Source: Clostridium sp. AN503 (GTDB lineage Bacteria; Bacillota; Clostridia; Lachnospirales; Lachnospiraceae). Taken from it: a DNA stretch of 64,000 nucleotides. The translations under genes and the position numbers were made by a program. Positions 26,124 through 35,633 of the stretch are shown piece by piece; position 1 is the stretch's first letter, and every line of letters starts with the position of its first letter. Where the stretch lies: positions 3,091,001 through 3,155,000 of the forward strand of contig NZ_JBFDTP010000002.1 of NCBI RefSeq assembly GCF_040719375.1, written 5' to 3'. The notes under the pieces are model-generated. The model was not told the DNA's origin and searched no databases. It saw only the letters and a list, made by a program, of their open reading frames with translations.

Positions 26124-27786
26124 TTAATTGCCTTTCAGCACAGCGCCCTTATCCGCACTGGTTACAAGCTGGGCATAACGCTTCAAATAACCGGATACTT
26201 CTTTGGTCTTCGGGGTCCATGCAGCTCGGCGTCTCGCCAGCTCCTCATCGGACACCTTCATATTGATGGTATTGGCATTGATATCGATGGAAATGATATC
26301 CCCCTCCTCAACCAGCCCGATGGGGCCACCTGCCGCCGCTTCCGGGCACACATGCCCGATGGATGCGCCTCGGGATGCGCCGCTGAACCGCCCGTCGGTG
26401 ATCAGCGCCACAGAGGAGCCAAGGCCCATGCCTGCGATGGCAGAGGTCGGGTTTAGCATCTCTCTCATGCCAGGGCCGCCCTTCGGGCCCTCATAACGGA
26501 TCACAACCACATCGCCTGCCACGATCTTTCCGCTCTTGATGGCCTCGATCGCATCTTCCTCGCTGTCAAATACTCTCGCAGGACCTTCGTGCTCGCAGCA
26601 TCTCCGGAACCACTGCAGAGCGCTTCACCACGCAGGAATCAGGAGCCAGGTTGCCGCGCAGCACGGCAATGCCGCCTGTTTTGGAGTAGGGGTTATCGAT
26701 GGTGCGGATCACCTCCGGGTCCTTATTCTCACAACCCCGGATATTCTCACCCACGGTCTTTCCTGTCACAGTCATGCAGTCCAGATCCAAAAGCCCCAGC
26801 TTGCTGACCTCGTTCATCACCGCATAGATCCCGCCCGCTTCATTTAAATCCTCCATATAGGTCGGGCCTGCCGGAGCCAGGTGGCACAGGTTCGGAGTCT
26901 TCGCACTGATCTCATTTGCAATGTCTACATTCAACTCGACGCCTGCCTCATGGGCGATCGCCGGAAGATGAAGCATACTGTTGGTGCTGCAGCCCAGGGC
27001 CATATCCATGGTCAGGGCGTTCTTAAATGCAGCTTCTGTCATGATATCCTTCGGACAGATATTTTTCTTTAACATATCCATCACAGCCATCCCTGCATGC
27101 TTGGCCAGCGCGATCCGCTCGGAATATACCGCCGGGATCGTTCCGTTGCCCTTCAGTCCCATACCAAGGACCTCTGTTAAGCAGTTCATGCTGTTGGCCG
27201 TGTACATGCCGGAGCAGGAGCCGCAGGTCGGGCAGACCTTGCATTCAAATTCTTTTACATCCTCTTCAGACATGGTGCCTGCCGCATAGGAGCCTACCGC
27301 CTCAAACATGCTGGAAAGGCTGCGCTTCTGTCCTTTTACGTGTCCTGCAAGCATTGGGCCGCCGCTGACGAACACAGTAGGGATATTGATCCTTGCCGCC
27401 GCCATCAGAAGTCCCGGCACATTCTTGTCACAGTTGGGAACCATCACCAGCGCATCAAACTGATGAGCCAGCGCCATACACTCGGTGGAGTCGGCGATCA
27501 GATCACGGGTGACCAGAGAGTATTTCATCCCCGCATGGCCCATGGCAATCCCGTCGCATACTGCGATAGCCGGGAACACGATCGGGGTGCCGCCTGCCAT
27601 GGCAACGCCCTGTTTGACCGCATCCACGATCTTATCCAGGTTCATATGCCCCGGAACGATCTCATTATAAGAGCTCACGATACCAATGAGCGGACGCTCC
27701 AGTTCCTCATCGGTAAGTCCCAGCGCCCGGAACAAAGAACGGGCCGGCGCCTGCTGCATACCGGATTTTGCATTATCACTTCTCAT
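26124..27786 (-). pseudogene. ilvD: Dihydroxy-acid dehydratase, frameshifted by one extra base
   Basis: Fe-S enzyme of branched-chain amino-acid synthesis. First frame (406 residues) has VPNCDKNVPGLLMA, VCPTCGSCSGMYTANSMN and VLRGNLAPDSCVVKRSA; second frame has VVIRYEGPKGGPGMREML and DGRFSGASRGASIGHVCPEA. The break lies at 26591-26600: the plus strand reads GCTCGCAGCA where GCTGCAGCA restores MLQHEGPARVFDSEEDAIEA and a 553-residue enzyme of normal length. All motifs are intact, and the same 9-mer accident occurs in cpaF, so error in the sequence is likely. If real, the strain could not make branched-chain amino acids by this route. ATG 27786, 24 bases after leuB. Confidence 0.93.
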
Positions 27787-27810
27787 CTTTAGACTCCTCC
27801 TTTTATCTCA

Positions 27811-28896
27811 TTATCTGATATTTTCCACAAGCAGATCGCCCATCTGCACAGTTCCCACCTTCGTGCAGCCGTCTGCCATAATGTCCGCAGTGCGGTAGCC
27901 GTCGGTCAGGACCTTCTGGACAGCCGCCTCGATGGCGTCCGCCTCCTGATCCAGATCAAAGGAATAACGCAGCATCATCGCTGCGGAAAGTACCGTAGCG
28001 ATCGGGTTGGCAATATCTTTGCCGGCAATATCCGGCGCAGAACCGTGGCTCGGTTCATACATGCCGAACTTTGTCTCATTCAAACTGGCTGAGGACAGCA
28101 TACCGATGGAACCGGTGATCATGCTCGCCTCGTCAGACAAAATATCTCCAAACATATTCTCGGTCAGCACCACGTCGAACTGTCCCGGATTCATCACAAG
28201 CTGCATGGCGCAGTTGTCCACCAGCATATGCTCCAGCTTCACCTCCGGGTAATCCTTCGCCACTTCCTCCACTACCTTCCTCCAGAGCCTGGAGGAATCC
28301 AGCACGTTTGCCTTATCCACGCTGATCACGCGTTTCTTCCGCTTCATAGCAATGTCAAAGGCTTTCACCGCGATCCTGCGGATCTCGTTCTCATTGTAAG
28401 TGAGCGTGTCGGTGGCCTGCATCACGCCGTCCACTTCCTCCGTATGGCGCTCGCCAAAATAAAGTCCTCCGGTCAGCTCCCGCATGATCACCATATCAAA
28501 TCCGTCACCAATGATCTCCTTCTTAAGCGGGCAGGCGTCAGCAAGCACCTGATATAGATATGCAGGACGGATATTCGCAAATAAATTAAGACCCTTGCGG
28601 ATAGCCAGCAGCCCCGCTTCTGGTCTTAAATTCGGCGCTACATCGTACCATCTGGAATTCCCCACGTTGCCGCCAACTGCTCCCAGAAGGACTGCATCGC
28701 TCTGTTTTGCTGTCTCAAGCGCCTCCTTAGTCAAAGGCACCCCGTATGCATCGATGGAACAGCCGCCCATCAGCACTTCCGTGTATGTAAAGGTATGTCC
28801 GTATACCTTTCCCACCTGGTCCAGCACCCGGCAGGCTTCCCGCACAATCTCCGGTCCGATTCCATCACCGGGAATGGTCACAATCCTACAATTCAT
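27811..28896 (-). CDS. leuB: 3-isopropylmalate dehydrogenase
   Basis: 361 residues. NAD-dependent oxidative decarboxylation in leucine synthesis. Motifs: IPGDGIGPEIVREA, substrate loop LLAIRKGLNLFANIRPA, MRELTGGLYFG, VDKANVLDSSRLWR, VLTENMFGDILSDEASMI, and EPSHGSAPDIAGKDIANP. First gene of the leuB-ilvD-ilvB operon, with a promoter at 28953-28981. leuA, leuC and leuD are not in view. Confidence 0.97.
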   Translation of the reverse strand: MNCRIVTIPGDGIGPEIVREACRVLDQVGKVYGHTFTYTEVLMGGCSIDAYGVPLTKEALETAKQSDAVLLGAVGGNVGNSRWYDVAPNLRPEAGLLAIRKGLNLFANIRPAYLYQVLADACPLKKEIIGDGFDMVIMRELTGGLYFGERHTEEVDGVMQATDTLTYNENEIRRIAVKAFDIAMKRKKRVISVDKANVLDSSRLWRKVVEEVAKDYPEVKLEHMLVDNCAMQLVMNPGQFDVVLTENMFGDILSDEASMITGSIGMLSSASLNETKFGMYEPSHGSAPDIAGKDIANPIATVLSAAMMLRYSFDLDQEADAIEAAVQKVLTDGYRTADIMADGCTKVGTVQMGDLLVENIR

Positions 28897-28952
28897 CGTC
28901 AGTCCCTCTTTCTATTCCTCTATTTTCATGCTTTTTAAGTGTGTTTCCTCTC

Positions 28953-28985
28953 ATCTTAGCGCATTTACAGTTTTTTTTCAACTGT
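28953..28985 (-). promoter_or_regulatory. Promoter of the branched-chain operon with overlapping dyad
   Basis: TTGAAA (28976-28981), 17 bases, TAAGAT (28953-28958) on the minus strand, about 55 bases before the leuB start. TACAGTT/AACTGTA arms surround the -35 region and could be an operator. No T-box or leader peptide was recognised in the short leader. 28986-29111 holds nothing else I can name. Confidence 0.6.
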
Positions 28986-29111
28986 AAGCGGGGAATTTGT
29001 TTTGAAAAAGTATACGAGAATGGAATCCATGTCATAACCGGGAGTTATTATATGGTAAGATGTGATTCCCCATAAACGGTGCCGTCCCAGGATAACCGTG
29101 AAATAACAGAC

Positions 29112-29176
29112 AAAAAGTAAAAGGCCGGATGAGCGATAGACATTTCAGTCTGTACCTCATCCAGCCAATCCGGCCA
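29112..29176 (-). terminator. Terminator after treC and the HAD remnant
   Basis: On the minus strand GGCCGGAT...ATCCGGCC with an inner GGATGAG/CTCATCC-like pairing, followed by TTTTACTTTTT. Confidence 0.8.
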
Positions 29177-29182
29177 GACAGA

Positions 29183-29391
29183 TCATTTTTCCAGGCCGTT
29201 CTCCATGGCAAAACTGTATCCGCAGTAATTCAGCATTTCAATATCATTTCCGCCATCCCCAAAGGCAGCGCACTGCTCCGGTGAGCCCCCCAGCGGTCCA
29301 GAAGCCGTTTTATGCCGGAAATACATCCCTCAACTGATAATATTGATTTCCACTGGCTACAACAAGCAACCAATTTTATATTATTCTCCAT
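29183..29391 (-). pseudogene. Remnant of a Cof-type HAD phosphatase
   Basis: About 70 codons. Pieces recognisable as the C-terminal part of the family: GIKRLLDRWG, then in another frame CAAFGDGGNDIEMLNYCGYS and a stop after FAMENGLEK. The family's N-terminal DxD half is missing and the usual last 20 residues are too. The two frames join if one G is added to a run of six G. A decayed gene left after treC is the best reading. Confidence 0.7.
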
Positions 29392-29410
29392 ATTCCATCC
29401 CGCCTGTCCT

Positions 29411-31063
29411 TTACACGGTTCCAAGGACCATAAACTCATATGGTTCCATCGTATACAGTTCTTCCTGAGGGGCCGCCTTCCGGCCTGCATAGTTTTCCAG
29501 CAATACCTGATATCCACTCCACGCTCCGGAGATTCTGACTGTCTGCTGCTTTCCGTCCAAATTGCAGAGCACCGCGATCTGCTGCTTTCCAAATGTTCTT
29601 TGGTAGGCCAGCGTCATATCCGTCCCGGTCTCCCAAAAAGAGATATCCCCTTTTGCGATCACCGGATACATTTTTCTCATGGCAATCAGCGTTTTATAAA
29701 AGGCGAGAATGGAATCCCCGTCGTGTTGCTGGGCTTCGACCGTGATCTCTTTTCTAAATTCCGCAGACATGGGGAGCCACGGTTCCTCCTCTGAAAACCC
29801 GCCGTACTGCTGCCCATTCCACTGCATGGGCGTCCTGCTGTTGTCCCTGGATCTGGCTGCCAGGGTTTCCAGGGCCTCTTTCTCCGTCTTTCCTCCCTCC
29901 AGCAGAATCTGATAATAATTCAGGCTCTCCACGTCCCGGTAATGTTCTATGGAAGGGAAATGGGCATTCAGCATACCGATCTCTTCTCCCTGGTAGATAT
30001 ACGGAGTTCCGCGCATAAAATGGATCATGCCTGCCAGCATTTTCGCCGACTCTTTCCAATAAGTATTTTCATCTCCCAAGCGGCTCACAATGCGAGGCTG
30101 GTCATGGTTGCACCAAAACAGCGCGTTCCACCCATCTCCTTTCTGCATCTTAATCTGCCATTCCACAAAGAGTTCCTTTAATTTCTTATAATCAGCCGGC
30201 ATAAGCGCCCATTTATCCCCATCCTTATAATCCACCTTCAGATGATGGAAATTGAAACACATGGAAAGCTCTTTTTCCTTTGGCGCAGAATACCGGATAC
30301 AATGTTCCACTGAGGTAGAGGACATCTCGCCCACCGTCACGAAATCCTCAATCCCCGCATCTCTCACCAGCTCCTTCAGATACTCATGGATATGGGGGCC
30401 GTCGCTGTAAAATCTCCGCCCGTCGCCCAAGAAATCGTCCTCCATCAGTTCCGGCTTGGAGACCAGGTTGATCACATCGAAGCGAAACGCCTTGATGCCT
30501 TTCTTTTTCCAGAACCGCAGGATCTCTTTTAATTCCTCCCGTACCTCCGGGTTATCCCAGTTTAGATCTGCCTGGGTCACATCGTACAGCCGGAGATACC
30601 ATTTTTTTAATCCAGGCACATATTCCCATGCCGGGCCGCCAAACTTTGACTGCCAGTTTGTCGGCGCGTGATCCGGCGCGCCATCTTTGAAAATATAATA
30701 CTTCTGATATTTTTCATCCCCTGCCAGGGCCTTCTGAAACCATATATGTTCTGTGGAGGTATGATTGAATACCATGTCAAGCATCAGGCCGATCCCTCTT
30801 TTTTCTCCCTGCCTGATCAGCTCCTCCAGATCTTCCATCGTCCCAAACTTTAAATCCACCGCACGATAATCTGCCACATCATACCCATTATCATGCTGAG
30901 GGGATGGAAAAAATGGGGTCAACCACAGATAGTCCACGCCTAATTCCTGCAGGTAATCTAATTTTTCGATCACTCCGGGGATGTCTCCAAAACCATCCCC
31001 GTTGGTATCCCGAAAAGATTTGGGATATATCTGATAAACTACTTTATTACTGAAATCTGCCAT
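29411..31063 (-). CDS. treC: Trehalose-6-phosphate hydrolase (alpha,alpha-phosphotrehalase)
   Basis: 550 residues, GH13 family. Splits trehalose-6-phosphate delivered by TreB into glucose and glucose-6-phosphate. Start VVYQIYPKSFRDTNGDG, region I DMVFNHTS, nucleophile Asp in FRFDVINLV, acid/base Glu in TVGEMSST, and WCNHDQPRIVSRLGD. Start is ATG 31063 six bases after GGAGG; the frame extension to 31183 runs into treB. It follows treB by 23 bases. Confidence 0.95.
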   Translation of the reverse strand: MADFSNKVVYQIYPKSFRDTNGDGFGDIPGVIEKLDYLQELGVDYLWLTPFFPSPQHDNGYDVADYRAVDLKFGTMEDLEELIRQGEKRGIGLMLDMVFNHTSTEHIWFQKALAGDEKYQKYYIFKDGAPDHAPTNWQSKFGGPAWEYVPGLKKWYLRLYDVTQADLNWDNPEVREELKEILRFWKKKGIKAFRFDVINLVSKPELMEDDFLGDGRRFYSDGPHIHEYLKELVRDAGIEDFVTVGEMSSTSVEHCIRYSAPKEKELSMCFNFHHLKVDYKDGDKWALMPADYKKLKELFVEWQIKMQKGDGWNALFWCNHDQPRIVSRLGDENTYWKESAKMLAGMIHFMRGTPYIYQGEEIGMLNAHFPSIEHYRDVESLNYYQILLEGGKTEKEALETLAARSRDNSRTPMQWNGQQYGGFSEEEPWLPMSAEFRKEITVEAQQHDGDSILAFYKTLIAMRKMYPVIAKGDISFWETGTDMTLAYQRTFGKQQIAVLCNLDGKQQTVRISGAWSGYQVLLENYAGRKAAPQEELYTMEPYEFMVLGTV

Positions 31064-31086
31064 TTTGCGCCTCCCTGTGCATCCCT

Positions 31087-33069
31087 CTATTTGAACGTTA
31101 CCACTGCGGTTTCTTTTTCTTCTGCATGCATTCCGGTATGGAACTGGATATCCTGCGCAGTTCCCACATTGCTGATAATACATACCGTAACATCCGGATG
31201 GCCTGCTGCCCTGATCTTTTCCCGGTCAAAATGAATGAGCGGCGTCCCTGCGCTGACCTTCTGGCCTTCCTGCACCAGATATTCAAATCCATCTCCATTC
31301 ATGCTCACCGTGTCAATTCCGATATGTAACAGAACCTCCATGCCGTTTTCCAGCTTTAGTCCACAGGCATGGCGTGAATCTGGCATCAAAGCCGCAACCT
31401 CTGCGTCTGCCGGCGCATACAGTGTCTCGCTTTCCGGAAGGATCGCCATACCGTCGCCCAAAACTCCAGCAGAGAACACCCCGTCCCCGACTTCTGCCAA
31501 CGGGATCGCTCTTCCAGTTAAAAATGCAGTCAATTTTCCCGATGTCTCTTCATCTGTTTTTTTATCACCCATTGCAGAAGCCACGATTCCGGCTGCCGCG
31601 CTTACACCGGTCCCGGCGGCAATTTCTGCAAGCTCTGTGGTCTCTTTTACTTTGCCCGCAGGAAGGCGCTTCTTTCCCACAACCGCCGTCAATAAGAACG
31701 GAACTGCAAATGCAATCGCCATACAGACTGCAAAGGGAGCCATAAACTGAGGCTGAATCGACAGGATGCCTGGAAGGCCTCCCACGCCAATGGCATTGGC
31801 AGTGGTATTGGTCGCCACACAGACAACCGCCGCGATGCCGGAACCAATCATTCCACAGACAAACGGGAACCCTCTCTTTAAGTTCACACCAAATATTGCC
31901 GGTTCCGTAACACCCAGATAACAGGAGATGCATGCCGGGATATTGACTTCCTGAGCTTCCGGTTCTCTTTTTTGCAGCCAGATCATTCCAAGGACTGCGG
32001 ACCCCTGTGCAATATTAGAAAGTGCGATCATCGGCCACAGCATGGTTCCGCCATAATCCGCTATCAGCTGCAGATCGATCGCGTTTGACATATGATGAAG
32101 CCCTGTAATGACAAGCGGAGCATAAACAACACCAAAGACAGCGCCAAATACGACCTTAAAGGGTCCGGTAATTCCTGCAAATACCACCGCTGAGATCGCT
32201 GCCCCAATCTTCCAGCCAATCGGTCCCAATACAAAATGTGCAGCCATCACTGACAATAACAAACTGAAGAACGGAACCACAATCATGGAGATCACCTGCG
32301 GCGTTATCTTCCGGAAGAATTTTTCCAGATACACCAGGGTAAATGCTGCTAAGATCGCGGGAATAACCTGTCCCTGATATCCGATCATATTTACCTGGAA
32401 GCCTCCAAAATTCCACTTCGGGATATCTGCTGCCACCGTTCCCGCAACCGCATAGGCATTCAGCAGCTGGCCGGATACCAGTGTCAGTCCGAGAACGATG
32501 CCAAGCATCTGTGTCGTCCCCATCTTCTTTGTCACAGACCAGCAGATACCAACCGGAAGCATATGGAATACCGCCTCGCCGATCAGCCACAAGAAGCTGT
32601 CGATGCCCGTCCAGAACTGGCTGATGTCACATAAGGTCTTCGTGCCATTTTCAAACAAATACAAACTGTCAATACAGTTTCTAAAACCAAGGATCAAACC
32701 GCCTGTGATGATCGCCGGGATCAACGGCGCGAAGATCTCTGCCAGTGCTGTGACCACCCGCTGCAGCACATTCTGGTTTTTCTTTGCCGCATCTTTTACC
32801 GCGTCTTTGGATACGCCTTCAATCCCCGCCGCTTTTACAAAATCATTGTAAAAATCAGCCACCGTATTGCCGATAATCACCTGAAACTGCCCCGACTGTG
32901 TAAAGCTCCCTTTTACAACCTTCATCCCTTCGATCGCTTCCACATCCGCTTTTCCCGGATCCACCAGAGCAAAACGCATTCTTGTCATGCAATGTGAAAC
33001 TGCCGCAATGTTCTCTCTTCCGCCCACCAGACGCAGCAGTTGTTTCGCGTCTTCTGAATATCTTCCCAT
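31087..33069 (-). CDS. treB: Trehalose-specific PTS transporter, EIIBCA
   Basis: 660 residues. EIIB domain with phospho-Cys 27 in VSHCMTRMRF, a ten-helix EIIC domain (residues about 105-470; FAPLIPAIITGGLILGF, GLHHMSNAIDLQL, CYLGVTEPAIFGV), and a C-terminal EIIA of the glucose class with phospho-His 582 in EVLLHIGIDTVSMNG. The fused EIIA is notable because many TreB proteins borrow it. Imports trehalose as the 6-phosphate, substrate of TreC downstream. Expressed from a promoter carrying three operator copies. Confidence 0.93.
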   Translation of the reverse strand: MGRYSEDAKQLLRLVGGRENIAAVSHCMTRMRFALVDPGKADVEAIEGMKVVKGSFTQSGQFQVIIGNTVADFYNDFVKAAGIEGVSKDAVKDAAKKNQNVLQRVVTALAEIFAPLIPAIITGGLILGFRNCIDSLYLFENGTKTLCDISQFWTGIDSFLWLIGEAVFHMLPVGICWSVTKKMGTTQMLGIVLGLTLVSGQLLNAYAVAGTVAADIPKWNFGGFQVNMIGYQGQVIPAILAAFTLVYLEKFFRKITPQVISMIVVPFFSLLLSVMAAHFVLGPIGWKIGAAISAVVFAGITGPFKVVFGAVFGVVYAPLVITGLHHMSNAIDLQLIADYGGTMLWPMIALSNIAQGSAVLGMIWLQKREPEAQEVNIPACISCYLGVTEPAIFGVNLKRGFPFVCGMIGSGIAAVVCVATNTTANAIGVGGLPGILSIQPQFMAPFAVCMAIAFAVPFLLTAVVGKKRLPAGKVKETTELAEIAAGTGVSAAAGIVASAMGDKKTDEETSGKLTAFLTGRAIPLAEVGDGVFSAGVLGDGMAILPESETLYAPADAEVAALMPDSRHACGLKLENGMEVLLHIGIDTVSMNGDGFEYLVQEGQKVSAGTPLIHFDREKIRAAGHPDVTVCIISNVGTAQDIQFHTGMHAEEKETAVVTFK

Positions 33070-33095
33070 CCTTTGATCCCTCCACCTGTTTTCAA

Positions 33096-33182
33096 ACTTG
33101 TTTAAACATGTTTCTTAATTATGTTATATCATACTTGTTTGAACATGTCAATATTCTTTTTCACAAATTTGTTTAAACATGT
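33096..33182 (-). promoter_or_regulatory. Three operator copies upstream of treB
   Basis: ACTTGTTTAAACATGT (33096-33111), ACTTGTTTGAACATGT (33133-33148) and ATTTGTTTAAACATGT (33167-33182): near-palindromes around GTTTAAAC, 37 and 34 bases apart. The middle copy overlaps the -35 and fills the spacer. This indicates a repressor such as a TreR- or LacI-type protein, but no such gene is beside treB. Confidence 0.8.
33123..33151 (-). promoter_or_regulatory. Promoter of treB-treC
   Basis: TTGACA (33146-33151), 17 bases, TATAAC (33123-33128) on the minus strand, about 55 bases before the treB start. Confidence 0.8.
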
Positions 33183-33200
33183 TTTCGGTCTTTATATAGC

Positions 33201-33241
33201 AAAAAAACATTACCCGGGACTTTTAATCCCGGGTAATGTTT
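33201..33241 (-). terminator. Terminator after the first choline-binding-repeat gene
   Basis: AAACATTACCCGGGA pairs with TCCCGGGTAATGTTT, loop of seven bases, followed on the minus strand by seven T. It covers the stop codon of the gene. Confidence 0.92.
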
Positions 33242-33633
33242 TATTTGCTGGTGTCCCAAGCTCCGTCTTTTCCCACATAGCGGCTGTTGATGGTCTCATC
33301 ACTGGCCATATGATGGTCTTCAAAGAAATAATACCACTTGCCGTCGATCTCCACCCAGCCGGTTGCCGCAACTCCGCTGCCGTCCAGCCAGTACCAGGTC
33401 TCACCATCCTGATGCCACTCATTGGCTGCCATAGAACCATCTTCCTTGAGCCAGAACATGGAATCCCCATTCTTGATCCACTGGGTTTTCCCCATATGTC
33501 CATCCGCATGGTAATAGTTCCACGCACTGCCGTTGTAGACCCAGCCGGTCTCTGCCAGCACAGGCATCGCAGAAGACAGAGACAGGGCCAGGGTCATCAG
33601 AAGAACCGCCAGTCTGCTTCTCTTCATCTTCAT
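33241..33633 (-). CDS. Small exported choline-binding-repeat (cell-wall-binding) protein
   Basis: 130 residues: signal peptide MKMKRSRLAVLLMTLALS...VLAETG and then only aromatic-glycine repeats of the choline/cell-wall-binding type (WNYYHADGHMGKTQWI, WYWLDGSGVAATGW, WYYFFEDHHMA). No catalytic domain. Such repeats bind choline or wall glycans, so the protein is probably a wall-attached or secreted binder. Start ATG 33633 after AAGGAG; the longer frame starts in the upstream gene. It follows a paralogue by 11 bases. Confidence 0.85.
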   Translation of the reverse strand: MKMKRSRLAVLLMTLALSLSSAMPVLAETGWVYNGSAWNYYHADGHMGKTQWIKNGDSMFWLKEDGSMAANEWHQDGETWYWLDGSGVAATGWVEIDGKWYYFFEDHHMASDETINSRYVGKDGAWDTSK

Positions 33634-33644
33634 GCATCTCCTTT

Positions 33645-34169
33645 TTACTTCTGAATCCATTTGCCGTCAGCGCCTACACGCTCGCCGCCCGGTACCAGGG
33701 CATCCACAGCCATCACGCCGCTCTTTAAGAAATAATAGTAATCCTCTCCGATCAGCTTCCAGCCATTCTTGACTGCCTTGCCATCCTCAGCCAGGTAGTA
33801 CCACTTACCATCCTCGTCCTGATGCCAGTCGCTGACTACCATCCTGCCGGTCTCATCCAGGTAGTACAGATCGTTGTTCAGCTTCAGCATCTGGTTCGTC
33901 ATAACAAGCCCCTCTGCATCCACATAATACCACGCATCGTCAGAATACACCCACTGGCTTGCAGCCATGGTGCCGTCATTGTTCACCCAGAACGTGCCGC
34001 CCACAGAAGTGATCCAGGTATTCTTCGCTACCGTACCGTCCTCCAGATAATAGAACCACTTGGAACCCACCTGTCCCCAGTGTGCTTCTGTCTCCGCAAA
34101 TGCCGCAGTAGCCGGCAGTAAGCTCAATGCCAGAGTTGCTGCAACAATCGCCAAAATTCTCTTCTTCAT
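33645..34169 (-). CDS. Exported choline-binding-repeat protein, paralogue
   Basis: 174 residues. Signal peptide MKKRILAIVAATLALSLLPA...AFAE, then about seven cell-wall-binding repeats (KWFYYLEDGTVAKNTWI, AWYYVDAEGLVMTNQ, KWYYLAEDGKAVKNGW, YYYFLKSGVMA) and a short tail. Again no enzymatic domain. ATG 34169 with GGAG ten bases upstream is preferred over 34178. First of a two-gene operon; the neighbouring polysaccharide deacetylase, on the other strand, also concerns the cell wall. Confidence 0.87.
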   Translation of the reverse strand: MKKRILAIVAATLALSLLPATAAFAETEAHWGQVGSKWFYYLEDGTVAKNTWITSVGGTFWVNNDGTMAASQWVYSDDAWYYVDAEGLVMTNQMLKLNNDLYYLDETGRMVVSDWHQDEDGKWYYLAEDGKAVKNGWKLIGEDYYYFLKSGVMAVDALVPGGERVGADGKWIQK

Positions 34170-34341
34170 ATAAATCAATCTCCTTTTCTATCTCATCCAA
34201 GACATTCTCTGTCCTTCCTAACCCAATCATACTTTTTGCACTACGGTTTGTCAACGCTTTTTTGCCTCTACAATCTGTCGATTTTCTTTCATTTTTCCGA
34301 CTTTTTCAGTTATCCCCTGTCCCCACAATATGGTAATGTGA

Positions 34342-34493
34342 TATACTATGAATACTTAGCGAGGTATTTCACGAGCTTAGTATGAATGCATACCTGGACA
34401 CTTAATGAGAGCGTACCGCAGGGGTCGCTCGAATTTAGTGACCATGGTATACTATGAATACTTAGCGAGATACGAGCTTAGTATGAATGTATA
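34342..34493. repeat. Duplicated intergenic palindromic unit upstream of the deacetylase gene
   Basis: TACTATGAATACTTAGCGAG ... GAGCTTAGTATGAATG occurs at 34342-34391 and again at 34448-34493, separated by a hairpin-forming stretch (GAGCG...CGCTC). It fills most of the 350-base spacer. It looks like a dispersed repeat family; the promoter of the downstream gene may be contained in it. Confidence 0.7.
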
Positions 34494-34520
34494 ATCTATG
34501 ATATAGAAAGGAAACCCGCC

Positions 34521-35465
34521 ATGTCTTTCAAAAAACATCCCCATAAAAACATCTTGTCAGCAGGAGCGCTGGCTCTCACTTTAACACTGACATTTTCCGG
34601 CACCTGCAGCCCTGCCGCCTACGCTTCTTCCTTCGATATGCGAAAAACATCCTCACCGACTATCACTCAGGGGGCATCTCTCAAAGATCAGGGGCATCCG
34701 GATGAATACACAGCCCCCGGTCAAAATACATCTGCCCCGGCTGCCGCCAGTTCCACCCAACAGCGCCGTCTGATTCCAGATGCCACGTCCAACAACTATG
34801 CCGGCAATAAGGCGGAACCCATCTTCCGCGTCCGCACCGACATACCGTGGGTAGCCCTGTCCTTTGACGCAGGCGCCGACCGCGGGCAGGCCGAAGCCAT
34901 TATGGATATTTTGGAAAAATACAATATTAGCTCCACATTTTTCCTCACTGCCGACTGGATGCGCCAAAACCCGGAGGATGCAAAGAGCATCGTTGCCCGC
35001 GGGCATGAGATTGGAAACCACAGCGTCAACCATCCCTCTTTCCCCAAACTCTCCCCTGAGAACATGGCCGCCCAGATCCAGGAAACCCATCAGACAGCAA
35101 AAGACCTGACCGGTGTAGACATGTGTCTCTTCCGTTTTCCTTACGGAGACTATAACAACGCCTCCGTAGACGCAGTAAAAAACTGCGGCTACTACGGAAT
35201 CCAGTGGAGTGTGGACTCCATCGACTGGCGTAACGAAGGCCGGCAGATCATCATAGACCGCGTACTGAACCATAAGAATCTTGGAAACGGCTCCATCGTC
35301 CTGATGCACATGGCCGCTACCTACACTCCATCCGCGTTAGAAGAGATCATTCAGGGAATCCAGGCCAAAGGCTACGAGATCGTCCCCGTATCCCACCTGA
35401 TCTACGAAACCAACTACCACATGGATGCCGCCGGAAACCAGATATCAGACGCAGCAGAAAATTAA
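34521..35465 (+). CDS. Exported polysaccharide deacetylase (CE4)
   Basis: 314 residues. Signal peptide to about residue 36 (TLTLTFSGTCSPAAYA), a low-complexity linker, then a NodB domain from about residue 110: SFDAGADRGQA with the catalytic/metal Asp, metal His pair in RGHEIGNHSVNHPSF, RFPYGDYNNASVDAV, and SIDWRN. Removes acetyl groups from peptidoglycan or another wall glycan. AAAGGAAACC precedes ATG 34521. A GC hairpin without T-tract lies at 35587-35614. Monocistronic. Confidence 0.92.
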   Translation: MSFKKHPHKNILSAGALALTLTLTFSGTCSPAAYASSFDMRKTSSPTITQGASLKDQGHPDEYTAPGQNTSAPAAASSTQQRRLIPDATSNNYAGNKAEPIFRVRTDIPWVALSFDAGADRGQAEAIMDILEKYNISSTFFLTADWMRQNPEDAKSIVARGHEIGNHSVNHPSFPKLSPENMAAQIQETHQTAKDLTGVDMCLFRFPYGDYNNASVDAVKNCGYYGIQWSVDSIDWRNEGRQIIIDRVLNHKNLGNGSIVLMHMAATYTPSALEEIIQGIQAKGYEIVPVSHLIYETNYHMDAAGNQISDAAEN

Positions 35466-35633
35466 CTGCCTCACCCATTTCCATGCTGCACTTATCTTTA
35501 AAATTTTATCACTAACACAATATAGAATTCCTCTGCAAGCTTTCTCTGAAATTCTGTCCTACATGACATAGATATGTTCCTGATCAGAAGCTGCCGCACC
35601 CCGGCGGCAGCTTCCAAAGAATATGATTATTGA

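Noticed and set aside
33096..33182. CRISPR-like array of three repeats upstream of treB
   Set aside because: Only three 16-base copies with short spacers, placed on promoter elements; operators explain them.
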